Assembly (NCBI GenBank): GCA_016297215.1
Contig: JAEDGZ010000016.1
Coordinates: 1 to 45,731 of the forward strand
Source of the DNA: Paludibacteraceae bacterium
GTDB lineage: Bacteria > Bacteroidota > Bacteroidia > Bacteroidales > Paludibacteraceae
Reading direction: 5' to 3'
DNA length: 45,731 nucleotides
Part shown: positions 9,322-16,753 of the stretch, piece after piece
Layout: every line of letters starts with the position of its first letter
Numbering within the stretch: the first letter of the stretch is position 1
Position numbers and translations under genes: made by a program
The notes under the pieces: model-generated
Seen by the model: the letters and a program-made list of their open reading frames with translations, nothing else
What the model was told of the DNA's origin: nothing
The model's database searches: none

Positions 9322-10251
9322 TTAGAGAGAGTCGGAGGGTAGTTGGATGAAGCGGTAGTTGATTTGGTCGGAGAAGTCGGCTATCATGTAGAAAGCAGGG
9401 GGATAGTGGTCTTCTATTGCATCCACGATGATAGCGGTGAAGCCTGCATACTGAGTGATTTCGCGGCTGTGGTCGTGTCCGCACCAGTACATCTCCACGC
9501 CGCCTTGCTCAAGCAGCGAGGTCAGTTCGTAGGTCTCCTCGATGGCGTAGTTGGAGGTGTGCCCCTGCGAGTTATCGCGCTTGAAGAGGTGAGTGTGGGT
9601 GAAGACGATGGTGTGGCGGAAAGGATGGTTAGTGGTTAGTGGCAAGTGGTTAGTGGTCAGTAGTTCTTGCAGCCATTGCAGTTGGGCGGTGCCGAGGGTG
9701 CCTTCGGAGGAGTCGAGGCAGATGAAGCGGTCGAGGACGGTGCTGTCGGGGAGCATGGTATAGAACCAATAGACCGATGTGCCAAAGTAGCCGCGCCACT
9801 CATCCCATTGGTTGAAATAGATGTCATGGTTACCAAGGGTGGTGGCGAGGGTCGTGGTCAGTGGCGAGTGGTTAGTGGTCAGCAGATTAGGCAAACCTTG
9901 TAGCAGCGAGACGGCGTAAGGGATGTGCCCTTGCGCGTTGACGAGATCTCCGAGGTGGATAGCCAGCGGGCAGAGGGTGTCGGCAGCGGCACCCTGCACG
10001 AAAGTGGTGAGGTTGGTGGGTACGGAGTCGATATGCGAGTCGGTACAGACATAGACGCGATAGTCCGCCGAGGGGACGACCACCGCAGGGATTCCCACGC
10101 TGTCGTTGTACGCCATTGACTGTTCAAAGCGGGTGCTGACCTCGGGGCTGGAGCCGTTAAGCATCCCCGCCATGTCGTAGTTGGGGTTGCAGGAGGAGAG
10201 GAGAAGGAGTAAATTTGAAAATTTGAAAATTTGAAAATTTGAAAATTTCAT
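9322..10251 (-). CDS. Calcineurin-like metallophosphoesterase lipoprotein
   Basis: This 309-residue product has the motif order of binuclear-metal phosphoesterases: TDSHID, HLGDLVNAQG, LGNHDIYF, VFTHTHLF and WCGHDHS. The N-terminus is a lipoprotein signal with lipobox LLSSC, so it probably acts outside the inner membrane; the substrate is unknown. Two oddities stand out. Residues 1-14 (MKFSNFQIFKFSNL) are the translation of an 8-nt tandem array, so the n-region of the signal peptide is itself a repeat. Residues about 122-134 and 196-208 (LTTNHSPLTTT, LTTNHLPLTTNH) are two in-frame copies of a TTAGTGG heptamer array, placed in loops between the metal-binding motifs. It is the last of a minus-strand series from mutS2. 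Confidence 0.88.
   Translation of the reverse strand: MKFSNFQIFKFSNLLLLLSSCNPNYDMAGMLNGSSPEVSTRFEQSMAYNDSVGIPAVVVPSADYRVYVCTDSHIDSVPTNLTTFVQGAAADTLCPLAIHLGDLVNAQGHIPYAVSLLQGLPNLLTTNHSPLTTTLATTLGNHDIYFNQWDEWRGYFGTSVYWFYTMLPDSTVLDRFICLDSSEGTLGTAQLQWLQELLTTNHLPLTTNHPFRHTIVFTHTHLFKRDNSQGHTSNYAIEETYELTSLLEQGGVEMYWCGHDHSREITQYAGFTAIIVDAIEDHYPPAFYMIADFSDQINYRFIQLPSDSL
9628..9662. repeat. 7-nt TTAGTGG-family array inside the phosphoesterase gene
   Basis: GTTAGTG, GTTAGTG, GCAAGTG, GTTAGTG, GTCAGTA on the plus strand; on the coding strand it encodes alternating Leu-Thr-Thr-Asn-His-Leu-Pro. Confidence 0.9.
9850..9884. repeat. Second 7-nt TTAGTGG-family array inside the phosphoesterase gene
   Basis: Five units, GGTCGTG to GGTCAGCA; the strongest are GTCAGTG, GCGAGTG and GTTAGTG. 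Read in frame as LTTNHSPLTTT. Confidence 0.85.
10211..10249. repeat. 8-nt tandem array overlapping the phosphoesterase start
   Basis: AAAATTTG is repeated about five times (last copy AAAATTTC). Read on the minus strand it supplies all but the first two bases of the start codon (10249-10251) and the next 13 codons. Three units (24 nt) give an 8-residue protein period, KFSNFQIF. Confidence 0.9.
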
Positions 10252-10256
10252 ATTGG

Positions 10257-10312
10257 TGGTCAGTGATTAGTGGTCAGAGTTTTCGGAGTTTTTTGAGTAT
10301 TCGGAGTTTTAG
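10257..10312. repeat. Composite array: heptamers then 9-mers
   Basis: GTGGTCA, GTGATTA, GTGGTCA (period 7) run directly into GGAGTTTTC, GGAGTTTTT, TGAGTATTC, GGAGTTTTA (period 9). This fills most of the gap between the outer-membrane protein and phosphoesterase genes. Confidence 0.8.
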
Positions 10313-10328
10313 ATAGGCATTATTATCT

Positions 10329-11072
10329 CTAAAATCTATAGGCGAAGCCGGCGCGGAGGTAGGCGGAGTAGAGGGTGGCGTTGAGGTGGAACATGCCTGT
10401 GGGCTTGATTTCGCCCTCGAGGATGGTGCGCCAGTGGGGGTCAATGTCGTAGCGTGCGCCGAGGCGGAAGATAGGCTGCCACATGCGCTCCATCTGGAAG
10501 TCGTCGATGTTCGATGCTGCTACCCAGATATTCCACGGGCAGTCGCTCGGGCGGCAACCTAATTTCAGTTCGTAGAGCAGGTTGAAGGGCTCGCAGACAT
10601 AAGCCGCCTCGGAGTGGTAATCTGTCTGCCAGTCGTTCATCACCCGCCCGAACATACCGATGCGCACGGAGACATAGTCCATGCGGTAGCCGAGGGCAAC
10701 GGCGGCGCAGAAATCGTTGGCGCTGTTACGGGCAAAGGCGGTGTAGAAGATGTCGGTTTCCAAGAAGAGGTCGCCGACGGGGAGCGGGAACTTCGGGCGA
10801 ACAAGCAAGGCACCGGTATAAACATTGGCGGACGACAAACGGATGTTCGCCTGCATCTCAAAATGCGTGTTGATGGGCATGAACGCGCGGAGGTTGATGT
10901 TCGCGAAATGGGCGTAAGTGCGGTTGTAAGCATACTCCGCGGAGACCTCGAGGGAGTAGGGGGCAGTGGTCAGTGGCAAGTGGTCAGCCTGCTGCGCGTT
11001 GCTTGCGGGGGCCCCGAAAAGGGAGGGGGTGAAAAGCAAGAAGGATAGTAATAAGAAATGTTTGGTTTTCAT
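10329..11072 (-). CDS. Probable outer-membrane beta-barrel protein
   Basis: The 247-residue product begins with a clear signal peptide (MKTKHFLLLSFLLFTPSLFG). It continues with many alternating amphipathic stretches rich in Tyr, Phe and Arg and ends in AYRF, with the terminal aromatic typical of BAM-inserted barrels. I do not recognise a named family. Residues about 28-36 (ADHLPLTTAP), just after the signal peptide, are a translated TTAGTGG heptamer array. It lies between mutS2 and the phosphoesterase on the same strand with short gaps, so co-transcription is likely. Confidence 0.75.
   Translation of the reverse strand: MKTKHFLLLSFLLFTPSLFGAPASNAQQADHLPLTTAPYSLEVSAEYAYNRTYAHFANINLRAFMPINTHFEMQANIRLSSANVYTGALLVRPKFPLPVGDLFLETDIFYTAFARNSANDFCAAVALGYRMDYVSVRIGMFGRVMNDWQTDYHSEAAYVCEPFNLLYELKLGCRPSDCPWNIWVAASNIDDFQMERMWQPIFRLGARYDIDPHWRTILEGEIKPTGMFHLNATLYSAYLRAGFAYRF
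10963..10990. repeat. 7-nt TTAGTGG-family array inside the outer-membrane protein gene
   Basis: GCAGTGG, TCAGTGG, CAAGTGG, TCAGCCT; read in frame next to the signal-peptide cleavage region. Confidence 0.8.
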
Positions 11073-11135
11073 ATTGCGCGGTAACTAATGGTGGTTATCT
11101 TCTCCCTCCCTTGTAGGGAGGGCAGGGGAGGGTCT

Positions 11136-13532
11136 TTATACATTGATTATCGTGATGCCGGCGCCACCTCTGTCGGGGTCGCCATCGCGGAAGGTGAAGA
11201 GCGAGCGGTGGTATTTAGCGCGGTGAGCATTCTGCCCGTTGAGGTAGTCGCGAACAAGTTGCTTGAGTGCGCCTGTGCCCGTACCATGCAAGACCGTTAC
11301 CTCGCCGGCATTGACCATGACGGCATCGTCCATGAAGCGGATAAAGGTCTCTAATGCTTCGTCCACGCGCATGCCGCGGAGGTCGAGGTAGGGGGTGAAG
11401 TTTTTAGTGGTCAGTGATAAGTGGTCAGTGGTCAGTGATGAGCGTTTCGTGGTCAACGTTGAGTGCTTGGCGGGCTTCTCTTTGGGAAGGCGAGCGGGGC
11501 TCTCGTCGGTGAGGGTGAGATGGCGGAGGGCGGCGAAGTCGCGTAGGATTTTGGGGGTGGTTTGATTGCTCGGAGTATTCGGAGAACTCTGAGTATTCGG
11601 AGTGTTCGGAGTTTTCCGATTATTTCGCGAGGGTTTCTCGGGGGTGGCTACCTTTTCTTTCATTGCCTCTACGCGGGCGCGGGCTTGTTGGGTGCGGGCT
11701 TTGTCGGCTTGGGCTTCTTTGATTTCGCGGATGGTGCGCTCGATGGCGGCATTGCTCTTTTGGAGGAGGTCGGCGGCTTGCTGCTTTGCCTCGTCCATGA
11801 CCACTTTCTTCTTCGCCTTGAGCCCTGCTATCTCCTGCTCGTAGAAGGCAATGCGCTCCTCAAGGTGTTTTTCTCGTTGGCGGATGTTCTGCCGCTTGTT
11901 TTCCCAGTAGCGTTTGTCGCGGGCGATGTCTTGCAGTTGCTTGTCGTAGTCGATATGCTCTTCGCCGACGAGGTCGGTGGCATGGGCGATGATAGTCTCC
12001 GGCAGCCCGATGTTGCGCGCTATCTCCACGGCAAAACTGCTGCCTGCTTGCCCGACGGAGAGTTGGAAGAGCGGTCGCATCTGCCCGCGGTCGTAGAGCA
12101 TGGCGCCGTTGACTACGGCAGGCGTCTGCTCGGCGAAGTGCTTGAGGTTGGTGTAGTGGGTAGTGATGACGCCGAAAGCACCTTGGCTGACGAGTTGAGT
12201 GAGTATGGCTTCGGCGATGGCGCCGCCGATGAGGGGCTCCGTGCCGGAGCCGAACTCATCTATCAGCAGTAGCGCGCGCGCATCGGCTTGGCGGAGGAAG
12301 TCCTTCATGTTGCGGAGGTGTCCCGAGTAGGTGGAGAGGTCGTCTTCTATCGATTGCTCGTCGCCTATATCCACGAGGATATTGCGGAAGATGCCCATCT
12401 CACTGCCTTCGTCGAGGGGCACCAGCAAGCCACACTGGAGCATGTATTGGAGCAGAGCAACGGTCTTGAGGCAGACGGATTTGCCGCCGGCGTTCGGTCC
12501 GCTGATGATGAGCATGCGGTTCTCTTTGAGGCGCAGGGAGAGGGGGATAAGCGTCTTGCCTTGCTGACGGAATTTGAGGTAGAGGATGGGGTGTCGCGCC
12601 TGCCGCCAGTCGAGCATAGGCTCGTTGTGGAGCGTGGGGCGGACAGCAAGCAGAGCGCGGGCATACTCGGCTTTGGCGCGGAGGAAATCGATATATGCGA
12701 GGGCTTGCTCGGAGGCTTTGATGTCGGGGAGGGAGGGTCGCAGGCGGGTGGTGATGTCTTGTAATATGCGAATACGCTCGCGGCGCTCTGCACCCTCGAG
12801 TTCGCGGATATGGTTGTTGGCTTCTACTACCTGTTGAGGCTCGATGAAGACCGTCTTGCCGGTGGCGGATTCATCGTGGACGATACCGCCGATTTTGCGC
12901 TTGTAGGCAGGGGGAACAGGGATGACGAGCCTGCCCTCGCGCATGGTGGGGGCAGCATCTTTGTCGAGTAAGCCCTCTGCCTGCGCCTGCCGGAGAATCT
13001 GGTGGAGTGCGCGGCTGACGGAGCCTTGCGCCGCCGCCATCTCGCGGCGGATGCGAATCAGTTCGGGGCTGGCATTGTCCGCCAAACGACCGTACTTATC
13101 GAGTATGCTCTCTATCAGGCGGAGAACGAAGAGGATGCCTTGGCTGTTACCGGCGGCGTTGCCGATGGAGAGCGAGGAGAGGCGGGGGAAGCGCACGGGG
13201 TCGAGGGCAGCGAAGAAGGCTTGCAGACGAGCGGCGTAGTCGATGGTCTTGCTCAAGTCAAAGAGTTCGGCTTCATCGAGGAAAAGCCCCTCGATGCGGA
13301 TGCGGGCAAGAGGCTCGCGCATATCGTGGATTTCGCCGCGGGGAAAGTCGAGAGAGCCGTCTTCGAAGATACGCTTCATCTCGTCAGTCTCATCAAGCAG
13401 GCGGGAGATTTCGGCGGGGTCGTTGGAGAACGCCATCGCGTCCACCTGCTCTTTGCCGAGCGGGGAAGTGCAACGGCGGCGGAGCTCGTCGCGAACGGTG
13501 GTGAAGTCTATTTTTTGCTCAATGGGGTTCAT
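11136..13532 (-). CDS. mutS2: Endonuclease MutS2
   Basis: MutS2 is a MutS-family ATPase with a C-terminal Smr nuclease domain, linked to suppression of recombination and, in some bacteria, rescue of collided ribosomes. Seen here are the Walker A GPNAGGKS near residue 345, Walker B LLLIDEFGSGTEP near 420, a long charged coiled coil at about 520-630, and the Smr domain from about 713 (LDLRGMRVDEAL, then VLHGTGTGALK). At 798 residues the length is normal. The linker before Smr is unusual: residues about 636-653 (PNTPNTQSSPNTP) come from a 9-nt array, and about 686-709 (LTTKRSSLTTDHLSLTTK) from a 70-nt heptamer array. These replace what is normally a variable Lys/Glu-rich linker. Confidence 0.95.
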   Translation of the reverse strand: MNPIEQKIDFTTVRDELRRRCTSPLGKEQVDAMAFSNDPAEISRLLDETDEMKRIFEDGSLDFPRGEIHDMREPLARIRIEGLFLDEAELFDLSKTIDYAARLQAFFAALDPVRFPRLSSLSIGNAAGNSQGILFVLRLIESILDKYGRLADNASPELIRIRREMAAAQGSVSRALHQILRQAQAEGLLDKDAAPTMREGRLVIPVPPAYKRKIGGIVHDESATGKTVFIEPQQVVEANNHIRELEGAERRERIRILQDITTRLRPSLPDIKASEQALAYIDFLRAKAEYARALLAVRPTLHNEPMLDWRQARHPILYLKFRQQGKTLIPLSLRLKENRMLIISGPNAGGKSVCLKTVALLQYMLQCGLLVPLDEGSEMGIFRNILVDIGDEQSIEDDLSTYSGHLRNMKDFLRQADARALLLIDEFGSGTEPLIGGAIAEAILTQLVSQGAFGVITTHYTNLKHFAEQTPAVVNGAMLYDRGQMRPLFQLSVGQAGSSFAVEIARNIGLPETIIAHATDLVGEEHIDYDKQLQDIARDKRYWENKRQNIRQREKHLEERIAFYEQEIAGLKAKKKVVMDEAKQQAADLLQKSNAAIERTIREIKEAQADKARTQQARARVEAMKEKVATPEKPSRNNRKTPNTPNTQSSPNTPSNQTTPKILRDFAALRHLTLTDESPARLPKEKPAKHSTLTTKRSSLTTDHLSLTTKNFTPYLDLRGMRVDEALETFIRFMDDAVMVNAGEVTVLHGTGTGALKQLVRDYLNGQNAHRAKYHRSLFTFRDGDPDRGGAGITIINV
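11404..11473. repeat. 7-nt array inside mutS2, about ten units
   Basis: TTAGTGG, TCAGTGA, TAAGTGG, TCAGTGG, TCAGTGA, TGAGCGT, TTCGTGG, TCAACGT, TGAGTGC, TTGGCGG. The units decay gradually towards one end, as expected of an ageing array. It lies in the linker just before the Smr domain. Confidence 0.9.
11571..11624. repeat. 9-nt array inside mutS2, six units
   Basis: CGGAGTATT, CGGAGAACT, CTGAGTATT, CGGAGTGTT, CGGAGTTTT, CCGATTATT: 54 nt, read as tripeptide repeats of Asn-Thr-Pro type. Confidence 0.9.
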
Positions 13533-13650
13533 GCTTTACTTCCACGAAAACGGACAAAAATTATAACAAAAATGAACGAGAACTTTTTTTGTGAACAGAT
13601 GTTTTCAACAATTGGGAAAATATTTTTTATAACATATAATTGTTCGTGTA

Positions 13651-13683
13651 ATTATTCATTAATTATTCATTAATTATTTTGTT
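13651..13683. repeat. 11-nt AT-rich array
   Basis: ATTATTCATTA twice, then ATTATTTTGTT. Low complexity makes the call less certain than for other arrays. Confidence 0.6.
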
Positions 13684-13744
13684 AGTTATTTTGGTAGTTT
13701 TGTATCATTTTGTTATTGTATGGAATTGTGTTTTTGCGGAAGTT

Positions 13745-13799
13745 AGGTCTCGGCAAGGTCTCGACAAAGTCTCGAGGATATCTCAACAAAAACACGAGG
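13745..13799. repeat. 11-nt tandem array, five decaying units
   Basis: AGGTCTCGGCA, AGGTCTCGACA, AAGTCTCGAGG, ATATCTCAACA, AAAACACGAGG. The CTCGA core resembles the array at 42553-42609. Confidence 0.75.
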
Positions 13800-13864
13800 C
13801 AAGTACAGATAGCATATTGCTATAATATCGTTTGTTTTTGCGGCAGATTGCTATTTGGAAAATA

Positions 13865-14155
13865 TCAGCCGAGTATGCGCACATCGCGGAGGACTTTGGC
13901 TCCGGCGGCGTTGTTGAGTTTGGCAACCAGTTCGAAGCGGCAGTCGAAGAGTTGGGCTTTGAGTGCGGCGCTGGAGATATGGACGATAAGCATGCCGTTT
14001 TTGACTTCCACGGAGCGCGTGAGCCGCGCAACGCTCTCCCCCATGACCTCAGGCCATAGTTCAACAATCCGCGTCTCTAAGACGGGTTGCTCCAAGCCTG
14101 AATCGCGCAAGAAAGCGACGATGGCATCTCCTATGGTTACTGTAAGTCCGCGCAT
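13865..14155 (-). CDS. DUF721/DciA-like protein
   Basis: This 96-residue protein matches the DUF721 family, which includes DciA, the ancestral loader or operator of the replicative helicase in bacteria lacking DnaC. Supporting features are the pattern VLETRIVELWPEVMGESVARLT and the following segment VKNGMLIVHISSAALKAQLFDCR, which fit the small KH-like domain. It lies 17 nt downstream of the glucosaminidase gene on the same strand. A helicase-related role is a family inference; Bacteroidota DUF721 proteins are mostly uncharacterised. Confidence 0.82.
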   Translation of the reverse strand: MRGLTVTIGDAIVAFLRDSGLEQPVLETRIVELWPEVMGESVARLTRSVEVKNGMLIVHISSAALKAQLFDCRFELVAKLNNAAGAKVLRDVRILG

Positions 14156-14171
14156 GATTGGTAATTCTTAA

Positions 14172-15200
14172 TTATTTCTTAGGTGGTTTTCGGAGGTAGA
14201 TTGCTTGGCGTGTTTTAAGGATTCGGATGGATGGGTCGAAGTTGTTGTATTGTTGCACTTTCTTGAGTTGTACACACTCCCGTTGGCAAACAGCCCATAG
14301 GCTCTCTCCCGGGGTAACCCACATGAGTGTCTTCTCTTTGGGGGCTTGGGTTTTCTTCTTGGCGAGGTAGATACGATCTCCTGCTTGCAGCGTTCTGCCG
14401 AGGGCATCGTTTTGCTCGCGGAGGTCTCTTTCCTTGATATTTAGGCAGAAAGCGACAGAAGCATAGGTGTCTCCCTCTTGTGCAAGGATGTATTTGACTC
14501 CGTTGCATTTCTGCGGTTTATGGGTTAACAGGAATAGTTGCTTTTCTTCCTTTGCCGTGCGCGGCTCTTGGTATTCGGGCTCGGGGTTGGAGGTGATGAC
14601 AGCAATAGGCTCGGTTTTTCTTACCACCACGGGACGGTTGGATGCAGTATTAGTTCCTGTATTACAGACGGTTTCCCAGTTCTTGTCGGTGAGCTTGTCG
14701 AGGTGGTAATCTTGAATGAGCTTGATAAGTTTCTGCGGATACTTGGGGTCGGTGGCATAACCGCATTTTTTGAGTCCGTATGCCCAACCTTCATAGTCCT
14801 CGACGGCAATCTCAAAGAGCGGCTGATAGCGCGAACGTTGCAGAAAGACCGCGTGGTCGTCAAAGGATTGGGAGGCGTTCTTGTAAACACGGAAGCAATC
14901 GTCTTTCTTGTCGTCGTCTTTGAGGTAGGTTTTGCCTGTCCAGTCGGTTGTGCACTTGATGCCAAAATGGTTGTTGGCGCGGGTGGCAAGTTCGCTGGAA
15001 CCTGCCGCTGATTCGAGGAGTGCCTGCGCCATGATGATGGAGGCAGGGATGCCAAATCGCCTTTGATTATCCACTACTACATCGCGCCATTGGGCAATGT
15101 ATTGGAGGTACTGCTGATTTTGGGAAGATTGCGCATGTGCTTGCATAAAAAAAGCAGTCATGAGCAGAAATAAGATGGTTGTTTTCTTCATTTTTGGCAT
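14172..15200 (-). CDS. Secreted N-acetylglucosaminidase (GH73) with two LysM domains
   Basis: The 342-residue product is a peptidoglycan hydrolase. After a signal peptide (MPKMKKTTILFLLMTAFFMQAHA) comes a GH73-type domain at about residues 30-180. It contains FGIPASIIMAQALLESAAGSS, with the likely catalytic Glu, and NNHFGIKC, followed by YATDPKYPQKLIKLIQDY. Two LysM-like peptidoglycan-binding domains follow at about 228-275 and 287-335. A second ATG lies three codons inside (15191). It is transcribed from a promoter interleaved with that of the divergent lipoprotein gene and probably acts in cell separation or wall turnover. Confidence 0.92.
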   Translation of the reverse strand: MPKMKKTTILFLLMTAFFMQAHAQSSQNQQYLQYIAQWRDVVVDNQRRFGIPASIIMAQALLESAAGSSELATRANNHFGIKCTTDWTGKTYLKDDDKKDDCFRVYKNASQSFDDHAVFLQRSRYQPLFEIAVEDYEGWAYGLKKCGYATDPKYPQKLIKLIQDYHLDKLTDKNWETVCNTGTNTASNRPVVVRKTEPIAVITSNPEPEYQEPRTAKEEKQLFLLTHKPQKCNGVKYILAQEGDTYASVAFCLNIKERDLREQNDALGRTLQAGDRIYLAKKKTQAPKEKTLMWVTPGESLWAVCQRECVQLKKVQQYNNFDPSIRILKTRQAIYLRKPPKK

Positions 15201-15219
15201 AATATCTATAAAAACGCCG

Positions 15220-15251
15220 CAAAATTACGAAAAAATTTGCATATAAGCAAA
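15220..15251 (-). promoter_or_regulatory. Promoter for the glucosaminidase gene
   Basis: On the minus strand TTTG (15251-15248), 20 bases, then TAATTTTG (15227-15220). It overlaps the plus-strand promoter at 15236-15267. Confidence 0.8.
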
Positions 15252-15267
15252 AAAAACGGTATCTTTG
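15236..15267 (+). promoter_or_regulatory. Promoter for the 15289 lipoprotein gene
   Basis: TTTG (15236-15239), 20 bases, then TATCTTTG (15260-15267). Transcription would start near 15274, which rules out the in-frame ATG at 15265 as a start codon. Confidence 0.82.
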
Positions 15268-15288
15268 CACGCTAAATTATCGGAAATT

Positions 15289-15735
15289 ATGAAGAAGCGT
15301 ATTTTGTTCACCGTTTTGGTGTGTGTGTTGGTCGGGCTGAGTTCATGTAACTATTATCCGAAGGAGACGGTATACGAGACCATCTATGAGTCTAATTTCA
15401 AGACGCTTGACTTGCGTGTGGATGCTAATCAATGGCTATTTTCGCAGGAAGGTGGGTATTATTACTGCACATTTAATGTGCCGGAATTGACCTCCGCGAT
15501 ATATAACTACGGAGTGGTAACCTGCTATCGGGAGTATAACAAGGGTACTAACAATGCCTATCAGTTGCCGTTACCTCAGACGATACATAGCGTGGATGAA
15601 GGTAATGGCGCGTTGTACACGACCACGATAGACTATTCGTTCTCGGTGGGCATTGTGGAGATAGTGCTGACGAATAACGACTTTATGTATGTGGCTCCGG
15701 AGAGGATGGACTTCCGATTGAATATGGTTTGGTAA
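15289..15735 (+). CDS. Hypothetical lipoprotein
   Basis: From the ATG at 15289 the product has 148 residues and opens with a lipoprotein signal (MKKRILFTVLVCVLVGLSSC). The ATG at 15265 is in frame but lies inside the promoter. The mature part is rich in Tyr and Asn (YYPKETVYETIYESNFKTLDL) with beta character and no motif I recognise. It stands 19 nt upstream of the WlbA-like gene and is probably the first gene of the export operon. Function unknown. Confidence 0.8.
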   Translation: MKKRILFTVLVCVLVGLSSCNYYPKETVYETIYESNFKTLDLRVDANQWLFSQEGGYYYCTFNVPELTSAIYNYGVVTCYREYNKGTNNAYQLPLPQTIHSVDEGNGALYTTTIDYSFSVGIVEIVLTNNDFMYVAPERMDFRLNMVW

Positions 15736-15754
15736 TCCAATTTCAGAAATAGTA

Positions 15755-16732
15755 ATGAAGAATTTTGCATTGATTGGTGCGGCGGGATATATTGCGCCGC
15801 GACATATAAAGGCGATAGCCGATACGGGCAACAACCTGATGGTGGCTTACGATAAGTTCGACTCTGTGGGACGTTTTGATGCATCGTTCCCGGAGTGTTC
15901 TTTTTTTACGGAGAATGAGCAGTTTGACCGCTTTTGCTCAAAGCAGATGCGCACGGACAACCCGCTGCATTGGGTGGCGATATGCACGCCTAACTACACG
16001 CACGATGCGTTTATCCGCTACGGGTTGCGCTTGGGATGCGATGTGATTTGCGAGAAGCCATTAGTGCTCAATCCCTATAACATTGACAACCTTGTGGAGT
16101 TGGAGCAGGAGACAGGGCACAAAGCATACACTATTCTGCAACTTCGCCTGCACGACAAGATTCGCGCGTTGAAAGAGAAAGTGGAGAAAGGTCCGAAAAA
16201 TAAGGTATATGATATCGATTTGACCTATATCACGAGCCGCGGCAAATGGTACTACTCGAGTTGGAAAGGCGATGTGCACAAGGCGGGCGGTATAGCAACG
16301 AACATCGGCGTGCATTTCTACGATATGCTGCAATGGATATTCGGACCTGTGGAGAAGAATATCGTGCATGTGATGTCGTTTGACCGCGTGGCTGGGTACT
16401 TGGAGTTGAAACAGGCGCGTGTGCGTTATTTCCTGAGTATCAACGGCGACTGCTTGCCAGAGAATGCCGTGCAAGGAGAGAAACGAACGTATCGCACGCT
16501 GGCGATAGACGGCGAGGAGTTTGAGTTCTCGCAGGGATTCACGGAGTTGCATACGGAGAGTTACAAGCATATCTTGGCGGGCGAAGGATTCCGTATCTCG
16601 GAGGCGCGTTCGTGCATAGAGATAGTAAGTCAGATAAGGCATGCAGAGCCGATAGGGTTGGTGGGCGACTACCATCCGCTGGCTAAACTGCCGCTGGCAA
16701 AACATCCGTTTGGATGGGATGAAAAACGATAG
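15755..16732 (+). CDS. Gfo/Idh/MocA-type dehydrogenase, WlbA/WbpB-like
   Basis: The 325-residue protein has an N-terminal Rossmann fold (FALIGAAGYIAPRHIKAI) and the EKPLV motif that follows it in this family. The C-terminal half carries RGKWYYSSWKGDVHKAGGIA and TNIGVHFYDML, closely resembling the WlbA/WbpB enzymes. Those oxidise the 3-position of UDP-N-acetylglucosaminuronic acid on the route to 2,3-diacetamido sugars of O-antigen and capsule. The adjacent polysaccharide export genes fit that role. The exact substrate is inferred, and no partner aminotransferase (WlbC/WbpE) is in the window. Confidence 0.85.
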   Translation: MKNFALIGAAGYIAPRHIKAIADTGNNLMVAYDKFDSVGRFDASFPECSFFTENEQFDRFCSKQMRTDNPLHWVAICTPNYTHDAFIRYGLRLGCDVICEKPLVLNPYNIDNLVELEQETGHKAYTILQLRLHDKIRALKEKVEKGPKNKVYDIDLTYITSRGKWYYSSWKGDVHKAGGIATNIGVHFYDMLQWIFGPVEKNIVHVMSFDRVAGYLELKQARVRYFLSINGDCLPENAVQGEKRTYRTLAIDGEEFEFSQGFTELHTESYKHILAGEGFRISEARSCIEIVSQIRHAEPIGLVGDYHPLAKLPLAKHPFGWDEKR

Positions 16733-16753
16733 ATAATTGATACTTAAAGGCGC

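Larger units (their letters stand above)
13533..13864. other. 332-nt gene-free interval between mutS2 and the DciA-like gene
   Basis: The half nearest mutS2 is strongly AT-rich and holds an 11-nt array (13651-13683). The other half holds a second, unrelated 11-nt array (13745-13799). I find no good TAnnTTTG box for mutS2 and no terminator. Confidence 0.6.
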
